From NCBI GenBank assembly GCA_003343845.1, contig QAKK01000039.1, forward strand, positions 7,298 through 71,297: a stretch of 64,000 nt of DNA. Reading direction: 5' to 3'. The notes beneath the pieces were generated by a model. It made no database searches. It had not been told where the DNA came from and saw only the letters and a program-made list of their open reading frames with translations. This document shows, piece by piece, positions 17,943-30,100 of the stretch (position 1 is its first letter; every line of letters begins with the position of its first letter). The position numbers were made by a program, and so were the translations under genes. The DNA is from Oscillospiraceae bacterium. Its GTDB lineage: Bacteria; Bacillota; Clostridia; Oscillospirales; CAG-272.

Positions 17943-18320
17943 ATGAAAATTCGTATGAAAAAACTGTTTGCCCTGCTTGTATGCGCCGCGCTCGTCCTTG
18001 CGATGGGCGTGTGCGTGTTTGCCGACGAGGCGGCGCCCGCACCCGACGGCGCCGAGGTGACCGCAGCTGCGGAGACGACAGACGCTGCCGCCTCCTCCAC
18101 GGGCAGCAAGGCGTATGCCGCCGCAATCTGCGTCGGCGTTGCCGCCGCTGCGGGCGCGGGCGCCATGGGGATCGCCATCTCCAAGTCGGCGGAAGGCATC
18201 TCCCGCCAGCCCGAGGCGGCGGACAAGATCCGCGCGGGGATGATGCTCGGCCTCGTCTTCATCGAGACCGCGATTATCTATGCGCTGATCGTGGCGATCC
18301 TCATCATCTTTGTTCTGTAA
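17943..18320 (+). CDS. atpE: F-type ATP synthase subunit c with N-terminal signal peptide
   Basis: This 125-residue protein is far longer than the usual 70-90. Residues 1-27 look like a cleavable signal peptide (KKLFALLVCAALVLAMG, predicted cut VFA/DEA). An Ala/Thr/Glu linker of about 28 residues follows, then the normal c hairpin: helix 1 (57-80), polar loop with RQP (89-90), and helix 2 with the ion-binding Glu108 (FIETAIIY). Helix 1 lacks the Gln of Na-binding c rings, so proton coupling is more likely. The start at 17943 is set by GGAGG 8 nt upstream; an ATG at 17937 is too close. Confidence 0.93.
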   Translation: MKIRMKKLFALLVCAALVLAMGVCVFADEAAPAPDGAEVTAAAETTDAAASSTGSKAYAAAICVGVAAAAGAGAMGIAISKSAEGISRQPEAADKIRAGMMLGLVFIETAIIYALIVAILIIFVL

Positions 18321-18332
18321 GGAGGGCGCAGG

Positions 18333-18786
18333 ATGGGTGTCCCGCTGAATATTGACTGGCAGCAGATTCTGCTCCACCTGTTCAACTTTGTGCTGTTGGC
18401 AGGCGGACTGTATTTTCTGCTGTATGCGCCGGTGCGGAATTTCATGGAGAAACGCGCCGGTGACATCGCGGCAAAGGAAAAGACCGCTGCCGAGAAAGAG
18501 GCAAACGCCGCTGCCCTCGAGGCGGAGTACCGCCGCCTGTTGGACGAGGCGAAGGCGGAGGCGGACAAAACACGCGCCGCCGCCGTGACCGAGGCGGAAA
18601 AGGAGGCGTCCGCCATCCTCGCCGACGCCAAGCGGCAGAAGGAGCGGATCCTTGCCGACGCGCGCGACGCGGCGGCGCATGAAAAAGAAAGAATGATCGA
18701 GGACGCGCGCGGCGAGATCGCAGACCTTGCGGTGGAAGCCACCGCAAAGCTGCTGCGCGAGCGCGAGGCGGCAGAGGAGGCGCGCC

Positions 18787-18794
<8 letters not shown>
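18333..18794 (+). CDS. atpF: F-type ATP synthase subunit b
   Basis: This 153-residue stator subunit has one N-terminal membrane helix (about residues 10-32). A long Ala/Glu/Lys/Arg-rich coiled coil extends to the C-terminus. The length is ordinary, so it is not a b-delta fusion of the mycobacterial type. It overlaps atpA by 8 nt, which leaves no room for the usual atpH gene. Confidence 0.93.
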
Positions 18795-20352
<1,558 letters not shown>

Positions 20353-20361
20353 GAGGACGCC

Positions 20362-21291
20362 ATGGCAAGCATCAAGGAGATCAAAACTCATATTGAGAGC
20401 GTCCGTGATACGCGCAAGATCACAAACGCGATGTATCTGATCGCGTCCACCAAGCTGCGCCGCGCCAAGGCGGAGCTGGACGCAACGCGCCCGTACTTCA
20501 ACGCGCTGCGCGGCGAGATCAAGCGTATTTTCCGCACGGCAGACAAGGTGGAGAGCCGCTATTTTTACCCCGAGGACGGCGAGGAACCGCCGCACGGCAC
20601 GTTTGCCTGCCTGGTCATCACGGCGGACAAGGGACTTGCCGGTGCGTACAACCAGAACGCCATCCGCGAGGCGGAAAAGCTGCTCGCCGACCATCCGGAC
20701 ACCAAGCTGTTTGTCGTCGGCGAATACGGCAGACGCTATTTTGAGGCGCACGGCATTCCGGTGGAACACAGCTTTCTCTACACCGCGCAGAATCCGACCA
20801 TGCAGCGCGCCCGCGAGATCGCGGCGATCCTGCTTGATCTGTACGACCGCGGGCAGGTGGAGAAAATCTATGTGGTCTATACGGATATGAAAAACGGGCT
20901 TGTCGCCGAGCCGAAGCAGACGCGCCTCCTGCCGTTCCACCGCGCGCAGTTCTTCTCGGACACGGCGGAGCGTGCGGTCAGTGTGCCGTTTGAATTCACG
21001 CCCTCGGTCGGCGCGGTGCTGGATAACGTCATCGCAAGCTATGTGTCCGGCTTTATCTACAGTGCGCTGGTGGACAGCTTCTGCTGTGAGCAGAACGCCC
21101 GCATGCGCGCGATGGACAGCGCAAACCGCAATGCGGAGAAGATCCTTGCCGACCTCACCACGGCGTACAATCGCGTGCGCCAGAGCGCGATCACGCAGGA
21201 GATCACCGAGGTGAGCGCAGGCGCCAAGGCGCAGCGGCTGGCGGCGCATACAAGAGAGACAAAGGAGGCGGATGCCGATGCATACAGGTAA
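20362..21291 (+). CDS. atpG: F-type ATP synthase subunit gamma
   Basis: This 309-residue central-stalk subunit starts with the conserved helix IKEIKTHIESVRDTRKITNAM and ends with the matching C-terminal helix (ARMRAMDSANRNAE). The C-terminal tail is about 15-20 residues longer than usual and overlaps the beta start by 14 nt. Confidence 0.95.
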   Translation: MASIKEIKTHIESVRDTRKITNAMYLIASTKLRRAKAELDATRPYFNALRGEIKRIFRTADKVESRYFYPEDGEEPPHGTFACLVITADKGLAGAYNQNAIREAEKLLADHPDTKLFVVGEYGRRYFEAHGIPVEHSFLYTAQNPTMQRAREIAAILLDLYDRGQVEKIYVVYTDMKNGLVAEPKQTRLLPFHRAQFFSDTAERAVSVPFEFTPSVGAVLDNVIASYVSGFIYSALVDSFCCEQNARMRAMDSANRNAEKILADLTTAYNRVRQSAITQEITEVSAGAKAQRLAAHTRETKEADADAYR

Positions 21292-22681
21292 GATCGTGCG
21301 GGTCTCGGGACCCGTGGTGGACTGCGCCGGTTTTGACGGCGCGCTGCCGAAGATCAAGGAAGCGCTGACCGTCACGGTCGGCGGCGAAGTGCGCACGATG
21401 GAGGTCGCGGCGCACATCGGGGACGGCACGGTGCGCTGCGTGCTGCTGGCAGGCAGCGAGAATCTCGCACTCGGCATGCCGGTCACGGCGACCGGCAGCG
21501 GCATCCGCGTCCCCGTCGGTGAGGTCACGCTCGGGCGCATGTGGAATGTGCTCGGCGAGCCGATCGACGGCGGCGAAGCGCTGCCCGAGGGCGCCGTGCG
21601 GCGGGAGATCCACCGCGCGCCCCCGCGCTTTGAAGAGCAGCTGCCCACCACCGAGATTCTCGAGACCGGCATCAAGGTCATTGACCTGCTTGAGCCCTAT
21701 CCGAAGGGCGGCAAGATCGGTCTGTTCGGCGGCGCGGGCGTGGGCAAGACCGTGCTGATCCAGGAGCTGATCCACAATGTCGCCACCGCGCACGGCGGCT
21801 ATTCGGTGTTCACCGGCGTCGGCGAGCGCAGCCGCGAGGGCAACGACCTCTTCACCGAGATGCGGGAGAGCGGCGTTGCCGACAAGACGGCGCTGGTCTT
21901 CGGACAGATGAACGAGGCGCCCGGCGTGCGTATGCGCGTGGCGCTCTCGGGGCTGACCATGGCGGAGTACTTCCGCGACGAGGAGCGGCGCGACGTGCTG
22001 CTCTTTATCGACAATATTTTCCGCTTTGTGCAGGCGGGCAGCGAGGTTTCCACGCTGCTCGGCAGAATGCCATCCGCCGTCGGCTATCAGCCCACGCTTG
22101 CCGAGGAGCTCGGCGCGCTCGAGGAGCGCATCACTTCCACACAGCGCGGCTCGGTCACCTCGGTGCAGGCGGTCTATGTTCCCGCCGACGACCTGACCGA
22201 CCCCGCCCCGGCAACCACCTTTGCGCATTTGGATGCCACCACGGTGCTCAGCCGCAAGGTGGCGGAGCAGGGCATTTACCCGGCGGTCGATCCGCTGGAT
22301 TCCACCTCGCGCATTCTCGAACCGGCGATCGTCGGCGGGACGCACTATGAGGTTGCCCGCCGCGTGCAGGAAACTTTGCAGAAGTACAACGAGCTGCAGG
22401 ACATCATCGCCATCCTCGGCATGGATGAGCTTGGCGAGGACGACAAGCTGATCGTCGCCCGCGCCCGCAAGATCCGCAAATTCCTGTCGCAGCCGATGCA
22501 CGTCGCCGAGAAGTTCACCGGCATCCCCGGCGTATATGTGCCGCTTGCCGAGACCATCCGCGCGGCGGAGGCGATCCTCGGCGGCGAGACCGACAAATAC
22601 CCCGAGTCGGCGTTCTACAACGTCGGCACGATCGACGATGTGGCAAAGCGTGCCCGCGAGGAAGGCGGGGACGCAGAGTGA
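21278..22681 (+). CDS. atpD: F-type ATP synthase subunit beta
   Basis: This 467-residue catalytic subunit has Walker A GGAGVGKTV (near 150), GERSREGND, and LLFIDNIFRF as Walker B. The start at 21278 is favoured because AAAGGAGG sits 9 nt upstream. The ATG at 21272 is only 3 nt from it. Confidence 0.97.
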   Translation: MHTGKIVRVSGPVVDCAGFDGALPKIKEALTVTVGGEVRTMEVAAHIGDGTVRCVLLAGSENLALGMPVTATGSGIRVPVGEVTLGRMWNVLGEPIDGGEALPEGAVRREIHRAPPRFEEQLPTTEILETGIKVIDLLEPYPKGGKIGLFGGAGVGKTVLIQELIHNVATAHGGYSVFTGVGERSREGNDLFTEMRESGVADKTALVFGQMNEAPGVRMRVALSGLTMAEYFRDEERRDVLLFIDNIFRFVQAGSEVSTLLGRMPSAVGYQPTLAEELGALEERITSTQRGSVTSVQAVYVPADDLTDPAPATTFAHLDATTVLSRKVAEQGIYPAVDPLDSTSRILEPAIVGGTHYEVARRVQETLQKYNELQDIIAILGMDELGEDDKLIVARARKIRKFLSQPMHVAEKFTGIPGVYVPLAETIRAAEAILGGETDKYPESAFYNVGTIDDVAKRAREEGGDAE

Positions 22682-23091
22682 AGCCGTTTCCCGTACACAT
22701 CCTCGCCGCCGACCACGCCTTCTTTGAAGGAGAATGCACCTCGCTGATCCTGCCCACCGTGGACGGGCAGTACGGTGTGCTCGCCGGGCACAGCAACGCC
22801 ATCGGCGCCGTTGTCCCCGGCACGCTGACCTGCCGCACTGCCGCGGGCGAAACTCTGTATGCCGCCGTCTCGGCAGGGCTTGTCAAGGTGGAGGACGGCG
22901 AAGTACTGGTGCTGGTGGACGCGGCGGAGCGCCCCGAGGAGATCGACAAAAACCGCGCCGAGCGCGCCGCAGCCGCAGCAAAGGAAGCGCTGCTGCAAAA
23001 GCGCAGCATCCGCGAGTACCGCCTCGCCGAGGCAAATCTCGCGCGCGCCATTAACCGTCTGCGCGTCAAGTCGCGCTCGGCAAACAACTGA
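22678..23091 (+). CDS. atpC: F-type ATP synthase subunit epsilon
   Basis: This 137-residue subunit has an N-terminal beta-sandwich (ILPTVDGQYGVLAGH signature) and a C-terminal two-helix part (RAERAAAAAKEALL and LAEANLARAINRLRV). It starts with GTG overlapping the beta stop (GTGA). It is the last gene of the operon. Confidence 0.94.
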   Translation: MKPFPVHILAADHAFFEGECTSLILPTVDGQYGVLAGHSNAIGAVVPGTLTCRTAAGETLYAAVSAGLVKVEDGEVLVLVDAAERPEEIDKNRAERAAAAAKEALLQKRSIREYRLAEANLARAINRLRVKSRSANN

Positions 23092-23151
23092 AGATCCGGA
23101 CGGAAAAAACGAAAGCAGCCCGCCTGCTTTCCGACATCCTGTCGAAGATCT

Positions 23152-23194
23152 GCGCCGCATCTGTCATTTTTGACGATTGCGGCGCTGTTTTTTT
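23152..23194 (+). terminator. Intrinsic terminator of the ATP synthase operon
   Basis: An 8-bp GC-rich stem (GCGCCGCA) with an 18-nt loop is followed by T-rich sequence including eight T residues. Confidence 0.8.
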
Positions 23195-23214
23195 GTACAT
23201 TTTTATATATCCGA

Positions 23215-23248
23215 AAAAGCGGGATTCTTGCAAGAGAATCCCGCTTTT
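23215..23248. terminator. Second hairpin, terminator-like, next to the tetR promoter
   Basis: A perfect 14-bp stem (AAAAGCGGGATTCT) with a 6-nt loop is followed by TCTTG and then TATAAT at 23253-23258. That -10 element, with TTGCAA 19 bp upstream inside the hairpin, may drive the tetR gene. Confidence 0.65.
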
Positions 23249-23301
23249 CTTGTATAATCATATTTGTAAACAACATCACTGTTCAGGAGCTTTTCAGGGC
23301 T

Positions 23302-24039
23302 ATGAAAAAGGGAATTCAACCGAGCGGCATGGTCACGCGCAGAAAAATACTGACCGTGTCGATGAAGCTGTTTCTGGAGAAAGGGTATGATGGGACGACC
23401 GCCAAGGAGGTCGCCGACATGGCGGGCATCGTCAGCGGTTCGCCGTTCTTTCAGTTCGGCAACAAGGAGGGCGTGCTGCTCGACCTTGTGAAGCAGATGT
23501 TTGACGGGCAGTTTGCCACGGCGGGGATGCTCGCCGGCGAGGGGGCGGACCCGCTGCTCCTCTATGCGCTGGAGACCGCCTTGCAGCTGCACATCGCCGA
23601 GATGAGCGACCCGCTGCGCGAGCTCTACGTTACGGCATACACACTGCCGCGCACCTCCGCATATATTTAAGAGAACATGATCGACAAGATCGAGGCGATC
23701 TTCTCGCCCTACCTTACCGGATTGGAGAAGAACGACTTCTACGAGCTGGAGATCGCGGCGGCAGGCGTGATGCGCGGCTTTATGGCGCGGCACTGTGACC
23801 TGTATTTCACCATCGAGCGCAAGGTCATGCGCTGCCTGTCCTGCTGCTTCAAGCTGTATGAGGTGCCGCGCGAGGCCTATATGCCCGCCCTGCAGCAGGC
23901 GCTGGCAGTCGATCTCGCATCGGTTGCCCGCATGGTTGTGGACAAAACCGTGCGCGCGGCGGAGGAGAGCGTTGAGGCTGCGCTCGCCGAGCCGCGGCCG
24001 GAACGAAGAAGCAGAACAAAAAGCAGTGAAGACTGCTGA
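23302..24039 (+). pseudogene. TetR-family regulator interrupted by an in-frame TAA
   Basis: Residues 1-122 carry a TetR DNA-binding domain (TAKEVADMAGIVSGSPFFQF is the helix-turn-helix). Codon 123 is TAA (23668-23670). Reading continues in the same frame for another 122 codons of ordinary TetR ligand-domain sequence to 24039. Restoring one sense codon would give a normal 245-residue repressor, so this is most simply a nonsense mutation. The second half has an ATG 7 nt after the stop but only a weak ribosome-binding site. It sits directly upstream of the giant surface-protein operon and would be its likely regulator. Confidence 0.85.
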
Positions 24040-24057
24040 AGATAGAAGGCATTGGAC

Positions 24058-24107
24058 GCGCCGTTTCCTTGTGGCGGGAAACGGTCAGACGGCGCCACAG
24101 GTTTTTT
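24058..24107 (+). terminator. Terminator or attenuator hairpin before the surface-protein operon
   Basis: CCGTTTCC (24061-24068) pairs with GGAAACGG (24077-24084), extended by GCGCC/GGCGC with a small bulge. An alternative pairing of TGTGGCG and CGCCACA is followed by six T residues at 24102-24107. The two pairings are partly exclusive, as in attenuators. It lies 10 nt before the start codon at 24118, and the GGAG there follows the T run. Confidence 0.5.
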
Positions 24108-24117
24108 GGAGACATTT

Positions 24118-27100
24118 ATGAGAACTTACGCAAGACGGCTGCTTTCGGCATTTCTGGTGCTGTGCATGCTTTCGGGGCTTGTCCCGCTGGCTGCAATTCC
24201 GGCGACCGCCGCGCCCGCCGTGGCGGAATACCGCCGTGCCGCACCCGAGGCAGCGATCCTCAATGCGCACACGGGCTATGATGCAGGCTTCTATGAGAAG
24301 CTCAAACTGAACTACGGCAAGGAAGGCTGCGAATATACCGCGTATTACAACGGTATCGGTCTTTTTACCGGCGGCAAGTACCCGAGTCCGGACTATTCCA
24401 CGCGCGTGACGGACGACGACACGGGCGTCGAGGGCGGCCGCCTCTACTACAAGGGGGACAGCTCGGCATGGGCGTCGAGCACCCTGAACAGCGTTGCCCT
24501 CGCGCGGCAGAACCTCGCCGCCAACCTGTCGGCAACGCTCTACAACCGCGTGCATTCGCACAAGTGCGGTGTTTTCAAGTCGCAGGACGTGCTGGCGTTT
24601 GAGACGGTGCAGCTCTTCCTCGGCAACACCTGGGTGAGTGACATCTACGGCAGCGCGGCGGGCATGGCAAGCAAGTATCCCCGTCTCGGCGACTATACGC
24701 AGCTGGACGACCCGTATACCATGCTGGATTATACGAAGCCCTTCAATGCGTTTCTTCAGTTCAAGAAGTCGTCGGTGACCTATGCCAAGGGCGTCTGCAC
24801 CTGCGGCGGCGCCTATGCCGAGAACATGCTCGTCACCTTCCGGGACGGGCGCGCACCGGCGATCGACGGCGCGTATTTCAGCATTGACGGCGGCAAGGAG
24901 CAGAATGGCAGCAGCCAGGTGTATGTCGGCAAGGGGCAGACGCTGACGATCCGCCTGCACTTTGACGAGCCGATCCGCTTTGCGGACGACAGCGCGGCGC
25001 ACGGCGACCTGCAGCTCACGCTCCGCGCCCGCGGCGTTGCCGGCGACGAGCTGAACCCGAAGGCGAAGCTGACGAAGCTCGAGGGCAACAACCTGTACTT
25101 CACCTATACCGTTGATGGCAGCGAAGGCGCGCTGGAGATCCTCGAGCTCGGGCTCGGCGGTCTCTACGGCGAGAACCTGCCGCTCGTGCAGGTCATCGGC
25201 GACAAATCCTTCACGCTCACCGAGACGGCGAAGAGCGGTTCCAAGCTCGGCTTCTCCGAGACCACCGCTTACATCACCGACCTCGCGGGCAACCCCATCA
25301 CGGTCGAGCGCTACAACTGCAAGCTGCGCATTGACACTGCGGCACCCACGGTAGAGAACTTTGTCTTTACGGGCTATACGGGCAACGACGCCGTCAAGGC
25401 GGCGCTCGGCAAGACCGACCCGACGAGCGCACTCTATCCCGATGCCAGCGACGAATACCTCGGCGAGGGCGACAGCCTGGAGATCACCGCGATCTTTGAC
25501 GAGGTGATCGACCTGCCGAGCGGCTCGAAATACTGGCCGAACGCGGTTGCCGTCACCAACATCATCGTGGACGGCGAGCTTGACCGCACGCTCGGCGGGC
25601 AGACGGTCACCGGGCTCGGCACACGCGAGATTGACGGTGTCAACTATCTGACCGTCGATTCAATCATCTCAAACCGGACCGAGGACGGCGCAAACCTTGT
25701 GTTTTCGACGATCCCGATCCATGCAAATCTCCGTGCCGCCGATGCGGACGGCGCGATCCGCGTGACTGCGATCGAAGCCAAGAGCGGGCATGTGCTCCGC
25801 GACCTCGCGGGCAACCTGTACACGGACGGCATCGCGGCAAATGCCAATTCCAATCCCTATAAGCTCGATGTCACCCCGCCCACGGTCGAGGGCGTCACCT
25901 ATACGAAGGTTGGCGACGGCTTCCGCTACGGCTTTTCCATCGCGGACGACGCCTCGGGCGCGGCCGGGATCCCCGGCAGATTTGTGCTGAACAACGGCGG
26001 CGACGGCGCGGCATATCCGTATGAATATGTGCTCAGCGCCGAGCCCGGGACCCCGACGGCGGGGTGGACGCGCGTTGCTGCCGGCACAGCGGTGGATTTC
26101 ACGCAGGCGGAATGCCCGCCCTCCCCCGCCGAGGCGGTGTACAACTACCTGTTTGTCCGTCCCGTGACGGACGGAGACTATGCGGACTTCTCGGGCGTGA
26201 CGCTCACCGTCCGCGCCGCGGACTATGCGGGCAATGTGGGCGAAACTCTGCTGCCCGCATCCGGCGTGTTTGACTTTGCGATCGACGGCATCGCCCCGAC
26301 GGCAAAGGCGGGTGCGGTTGCACGCGCCCTCTCCGGCACGACGGGTACGCTCACGGTCGATGTCACCATCGCCGACAAGAGCGGCGTTGCCAAGTGGCAG
26401 TATTCGACCGACGGCGGCGCGACCTGGACGGACGGCGACATCACCGGCACGCCGATCTCCTTTGTCGGCAAGGCATCCTTCACGGCGGCAAACGGCGAGA
26501 GCGTCACGAAGACGATTCTCATCCGCGCGACCGACACGGCGGGCAATGTGTCCGAGCCGATTGACATCGGGAGCTTTACCTATGACCTTTCCAAGGCGCA
26601 GTACGCGCTGCAATCCACAGAGGCGGTTACCGCCAGAGCGGATCTGCGGCTGACCGAGCTTGCCGCGCGCGACACGGTGGTTGTGGCTGTGTCGATTCCC
26701 GCGGAGGTCTCGGGCGCAGCGGACACCTATGCGGTGCTCACGCTGACCGACTGGGATCAGGACAAGGTTATAAGCAACGGAAAGAATCTGTTTGAATACC
26801 CTTATACGGTCGCCAACGGCTGGTACTACATGACCGTGACCGCCGTGGACGAGGGCAACATCCGCTACCGCTTTGATGCGGACGCGGACACCCGCACGGA
26901 CACGGGCTGGTACATGCCGAAGAAGATGCACGAGCTGGATACGGACGGCGCTGTGTACAAGTGGTGGAGCAAGGTCATCTACGGCGGCTACAGCGGCAGT
27001 CTCGAGGTGCTTGTCATTTCTGGCGCAAAGACCGCGTTCACGCGCTTTGCATCGGAGGCGGGCGTCGTCATGGATACGCTGTACGCGGTCAAGGTCGCGG

Positions 27101-30100
27101 GCAGTGACAGTGACACGGTTTCCGAAGAGCGCATCACTCTGCGCACACTGTCCGAGCTTGCGGCGAATCCGTATGCGGGCGCATCGCTCACGGCGGTCAC
27201 CGCGGGGCTGACCAATGCGGTTACGGGCTGGCCGTGGAGCACTTCGAACGGCACGGTCCCCGCCACGCTCGAGGGCGTGCAGCTCCGTCTCACGCTGGAG
27301 CGCGACAGCTTCGGCTGGGGCTATGAAAACATAGATACCGACCGCAGCTACCTGCTCATCCGGCACAGGGAGCGGACCGGCGTCCAGTTTAACTATGACT
27401 GTGAATACCGCGTGCCGCTTGCCGCGCTGAAGCCGGCGGCGGACGGCAGCGCCGTGCAGATCATCACGATCCCCGCCGCGGCGCAGGCGGCGTATGACGG
27501 CGCGCCGACGACCTACGAGACCGGCGGCTATGAGCTGTCTGTGCGGCTTGCCCGCCGCTCGGGGGACAGCGTTGACACGGTTTACTTTGACGGGCTTATC
27601 GAGGTGGACGCGACCGTGCCGATCGCCAACCGCGGCTTCCTCTCCTTCCGCGCAAACCCCGTGTCCGACCGCTTCGGCGCGCAGTACAACTCCTGGGATG
27701 CCGTTGAGTGCCTCCGCGACGGCGTTGTCTACCTGCCCACGGCGGGGATCGACAGTTATGACTTCGCGGTCGGCGTCTACAGCGACAGCAGTGAGGACGC
27801 AGACGGAAATGTGACCTACAGCGGGCTCGATATCGAGAGCCTCGGCATCGGCTATGCGGCAAACCCGGAGGTCGTCGTACAGGCGGGCGCGTTCACCACG
27901 GTCATCTGGAACACCGAGAGCGACTATGCGGACCACAAGGTCGAGCTCCGCCAGTACGACCGCGATCAGAGCGTTTTTGACACCGAGAAGTCGCCCGGCA
28001 TCGACAATCTGTACCGGGTCGAGGTCTCGGCGCTGCCTGCATCGCCCGAGACGTATACACTTTACCTCAAAGAGGGCGTTGACAACCGCATCGCCATCCA
28101 GCAGGTCTATGCCAACGGCCGCCGCGGCGACATCGTGTACCGCACGATCCACCCGGTCGGCGGGGACTACGCGGGCAGCCTCCGTGCTGATACGGCAAAC
28201 GGCGGCGAGCTGATCTTCACGCCGGATGCAAACAACACCTATACCGGGCTTGTGCACGTCTATGCAGGCGTGCAGACGGCGGACGATCAGAAGTACCGCG
28301 TCGAATTGACCCCTGCGGCGGACGGTACTTACCGTATGCCGCTCGTCGCCCGCGAGACCGGCGGCGCAACCTACACCGTTACCGCAGAGGATGACTGCGG
28401 CAATCTCTTCATGGCGGCGGGCGACGCGCCTGTGCGTTGGACGCAGAAGGCGCCCGCGCCGGACATCGGCGTCCTTGACAAGGGAGACGGCATGTATACC
28501 ATCGGCGGGCATATCTATGACCCGTCCGGCGACTACACGATCCGCCTCGAGTTTGACGAGGCGTATGCGGCGCTCCTGCCCGAGAGCAGTCTCACCTTCC
28601 ATATTGCGGAGGACGGAACCAACGATTTTGCCTTCACCGCGCTCGGCGGCACGGGCATCTACCGCGTCGAGACGAGCTACACGGTGGACAGAACCATGCT
28701 GAACTTTTATCTCTACGGCGTGGCGCCGGCGGGCACAAACGGCTTCACGGCGACGGTGTCCATGACCGATGCATACGGCTATACCGGCGCGGGCAGCGAC
28801 ACGGGCGATATTACAGGCGTTGAGCCGGCACTCAAGGTTTACGATTTTGCGGACGGCAGCACCACCTTCAACCAGCCGGTGCGCCCGGCGGACTCTTTCA
28901 TCTGGCAGAGCGGCGACAGCTTCGGCAAGAGCGAGGTGTTCCCGTATCCGTTTGACGCCTATGTGTCCTGCGTCTGGAAGGACGCCTTCCCGATCACCGA
29001 AAACGGCGCGCAGGAGATCGAATACTATGACGTCTTCGGCAGACTGTATACCGAGACGGTCGATGTCGGCACGGCGTTCTATCATGCCGGCGAGGACTAC
29101 AGCATCCACATCGAATTTTCCGAGACCGAGCTGACCGGCGAGGCGATCACGCTGACGACGGCGGCAGCCGAAGGCACGCTTCTGATCTTTGAGAAGACAG
29201 GGGCGGACACCTATGTGCCGCTCGCGCCCATCGACGGCGACGCGCGCGTTGCCACGGCGGTGCGGCGGACGGTTATCAAGGAAAATACGGAGCTGTATAT
29301 CTGCCGCTACAACATCGGGCGCGAGCCGGATCCCGACACGGTTTCGGGGCTTCCCGGCACGTACCGCGTGCACGTCTACATCACCAATATTGCCAAGGGC
29401 GCGCCGCAGGCGACCGTCTACTACTACCTTGAGGCGGCGGGACGCGAGTTCACCGCAGAGGAGCTTGCGGCATACATCGCAGAGCACGGCGAGGGCGGCA
29501 CCTTTAAGAGCCGCGGCGCCGTCACTGCACGCTATGCCACCTCCCGCACCGTCACCCCGACGGCGGGCGGCAGCGAATACACCTTTGCCGCGGGCGAAAC
29601 GTCGCACACCTTTACCTATGCGGACGACTTCGGCAACGTGGGCAGTGTCACGGCGACGCTCCCCGCAGGGCTTGTCGTCACCGGACGCCCGAAGCCCGTG
29701 GTTGACACCGAAGCTCCCGAGGTTGCGGTGGACATCTATGCAAAGCGCGCCGGCATCCTCACCCGTGCGGAGTCCTTCCGTGCAGGTGAGACGGCAGCTG
29801 ACATTGCCGCAAAGTTTGCGGATGTCGGCGGTGTACAGGGCTACAGCCTGCGGCTGAACATCAGCGACAAGTCGATGCCCTGCACGGTCGCCGTCACCGC
29901 GGCGGAGGGCGTCACCCTCTCCGGCAATGTGCTGACCGTGGATCGCGCGGCGGACTTCACCGTCACCGTGAACGACGCGGTCGGCAATGTGACGACACTT
30001 ACGTTCACGGCGGCGCTGCTCGATTCCATCGACAACATCAAGCCGCGCGCCGAATGGGAGATCGTTGACACCGGGCTGTACACGCGCGACGGCTATGTCC

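Noticed and set aside
17943..18320. Sodium-coupled c ring
   Set aside because: Helix 1 lacks the Gln expected in Na-binding c subunits. The ET next to the key carboxylate alone is not enough.
24058..24107. Possible c-di-GMP riboswitch before the surface operon
   Set aside because: The conserved core of the GEMM class is not present. Only a generic attenuator-like fold can be supported.
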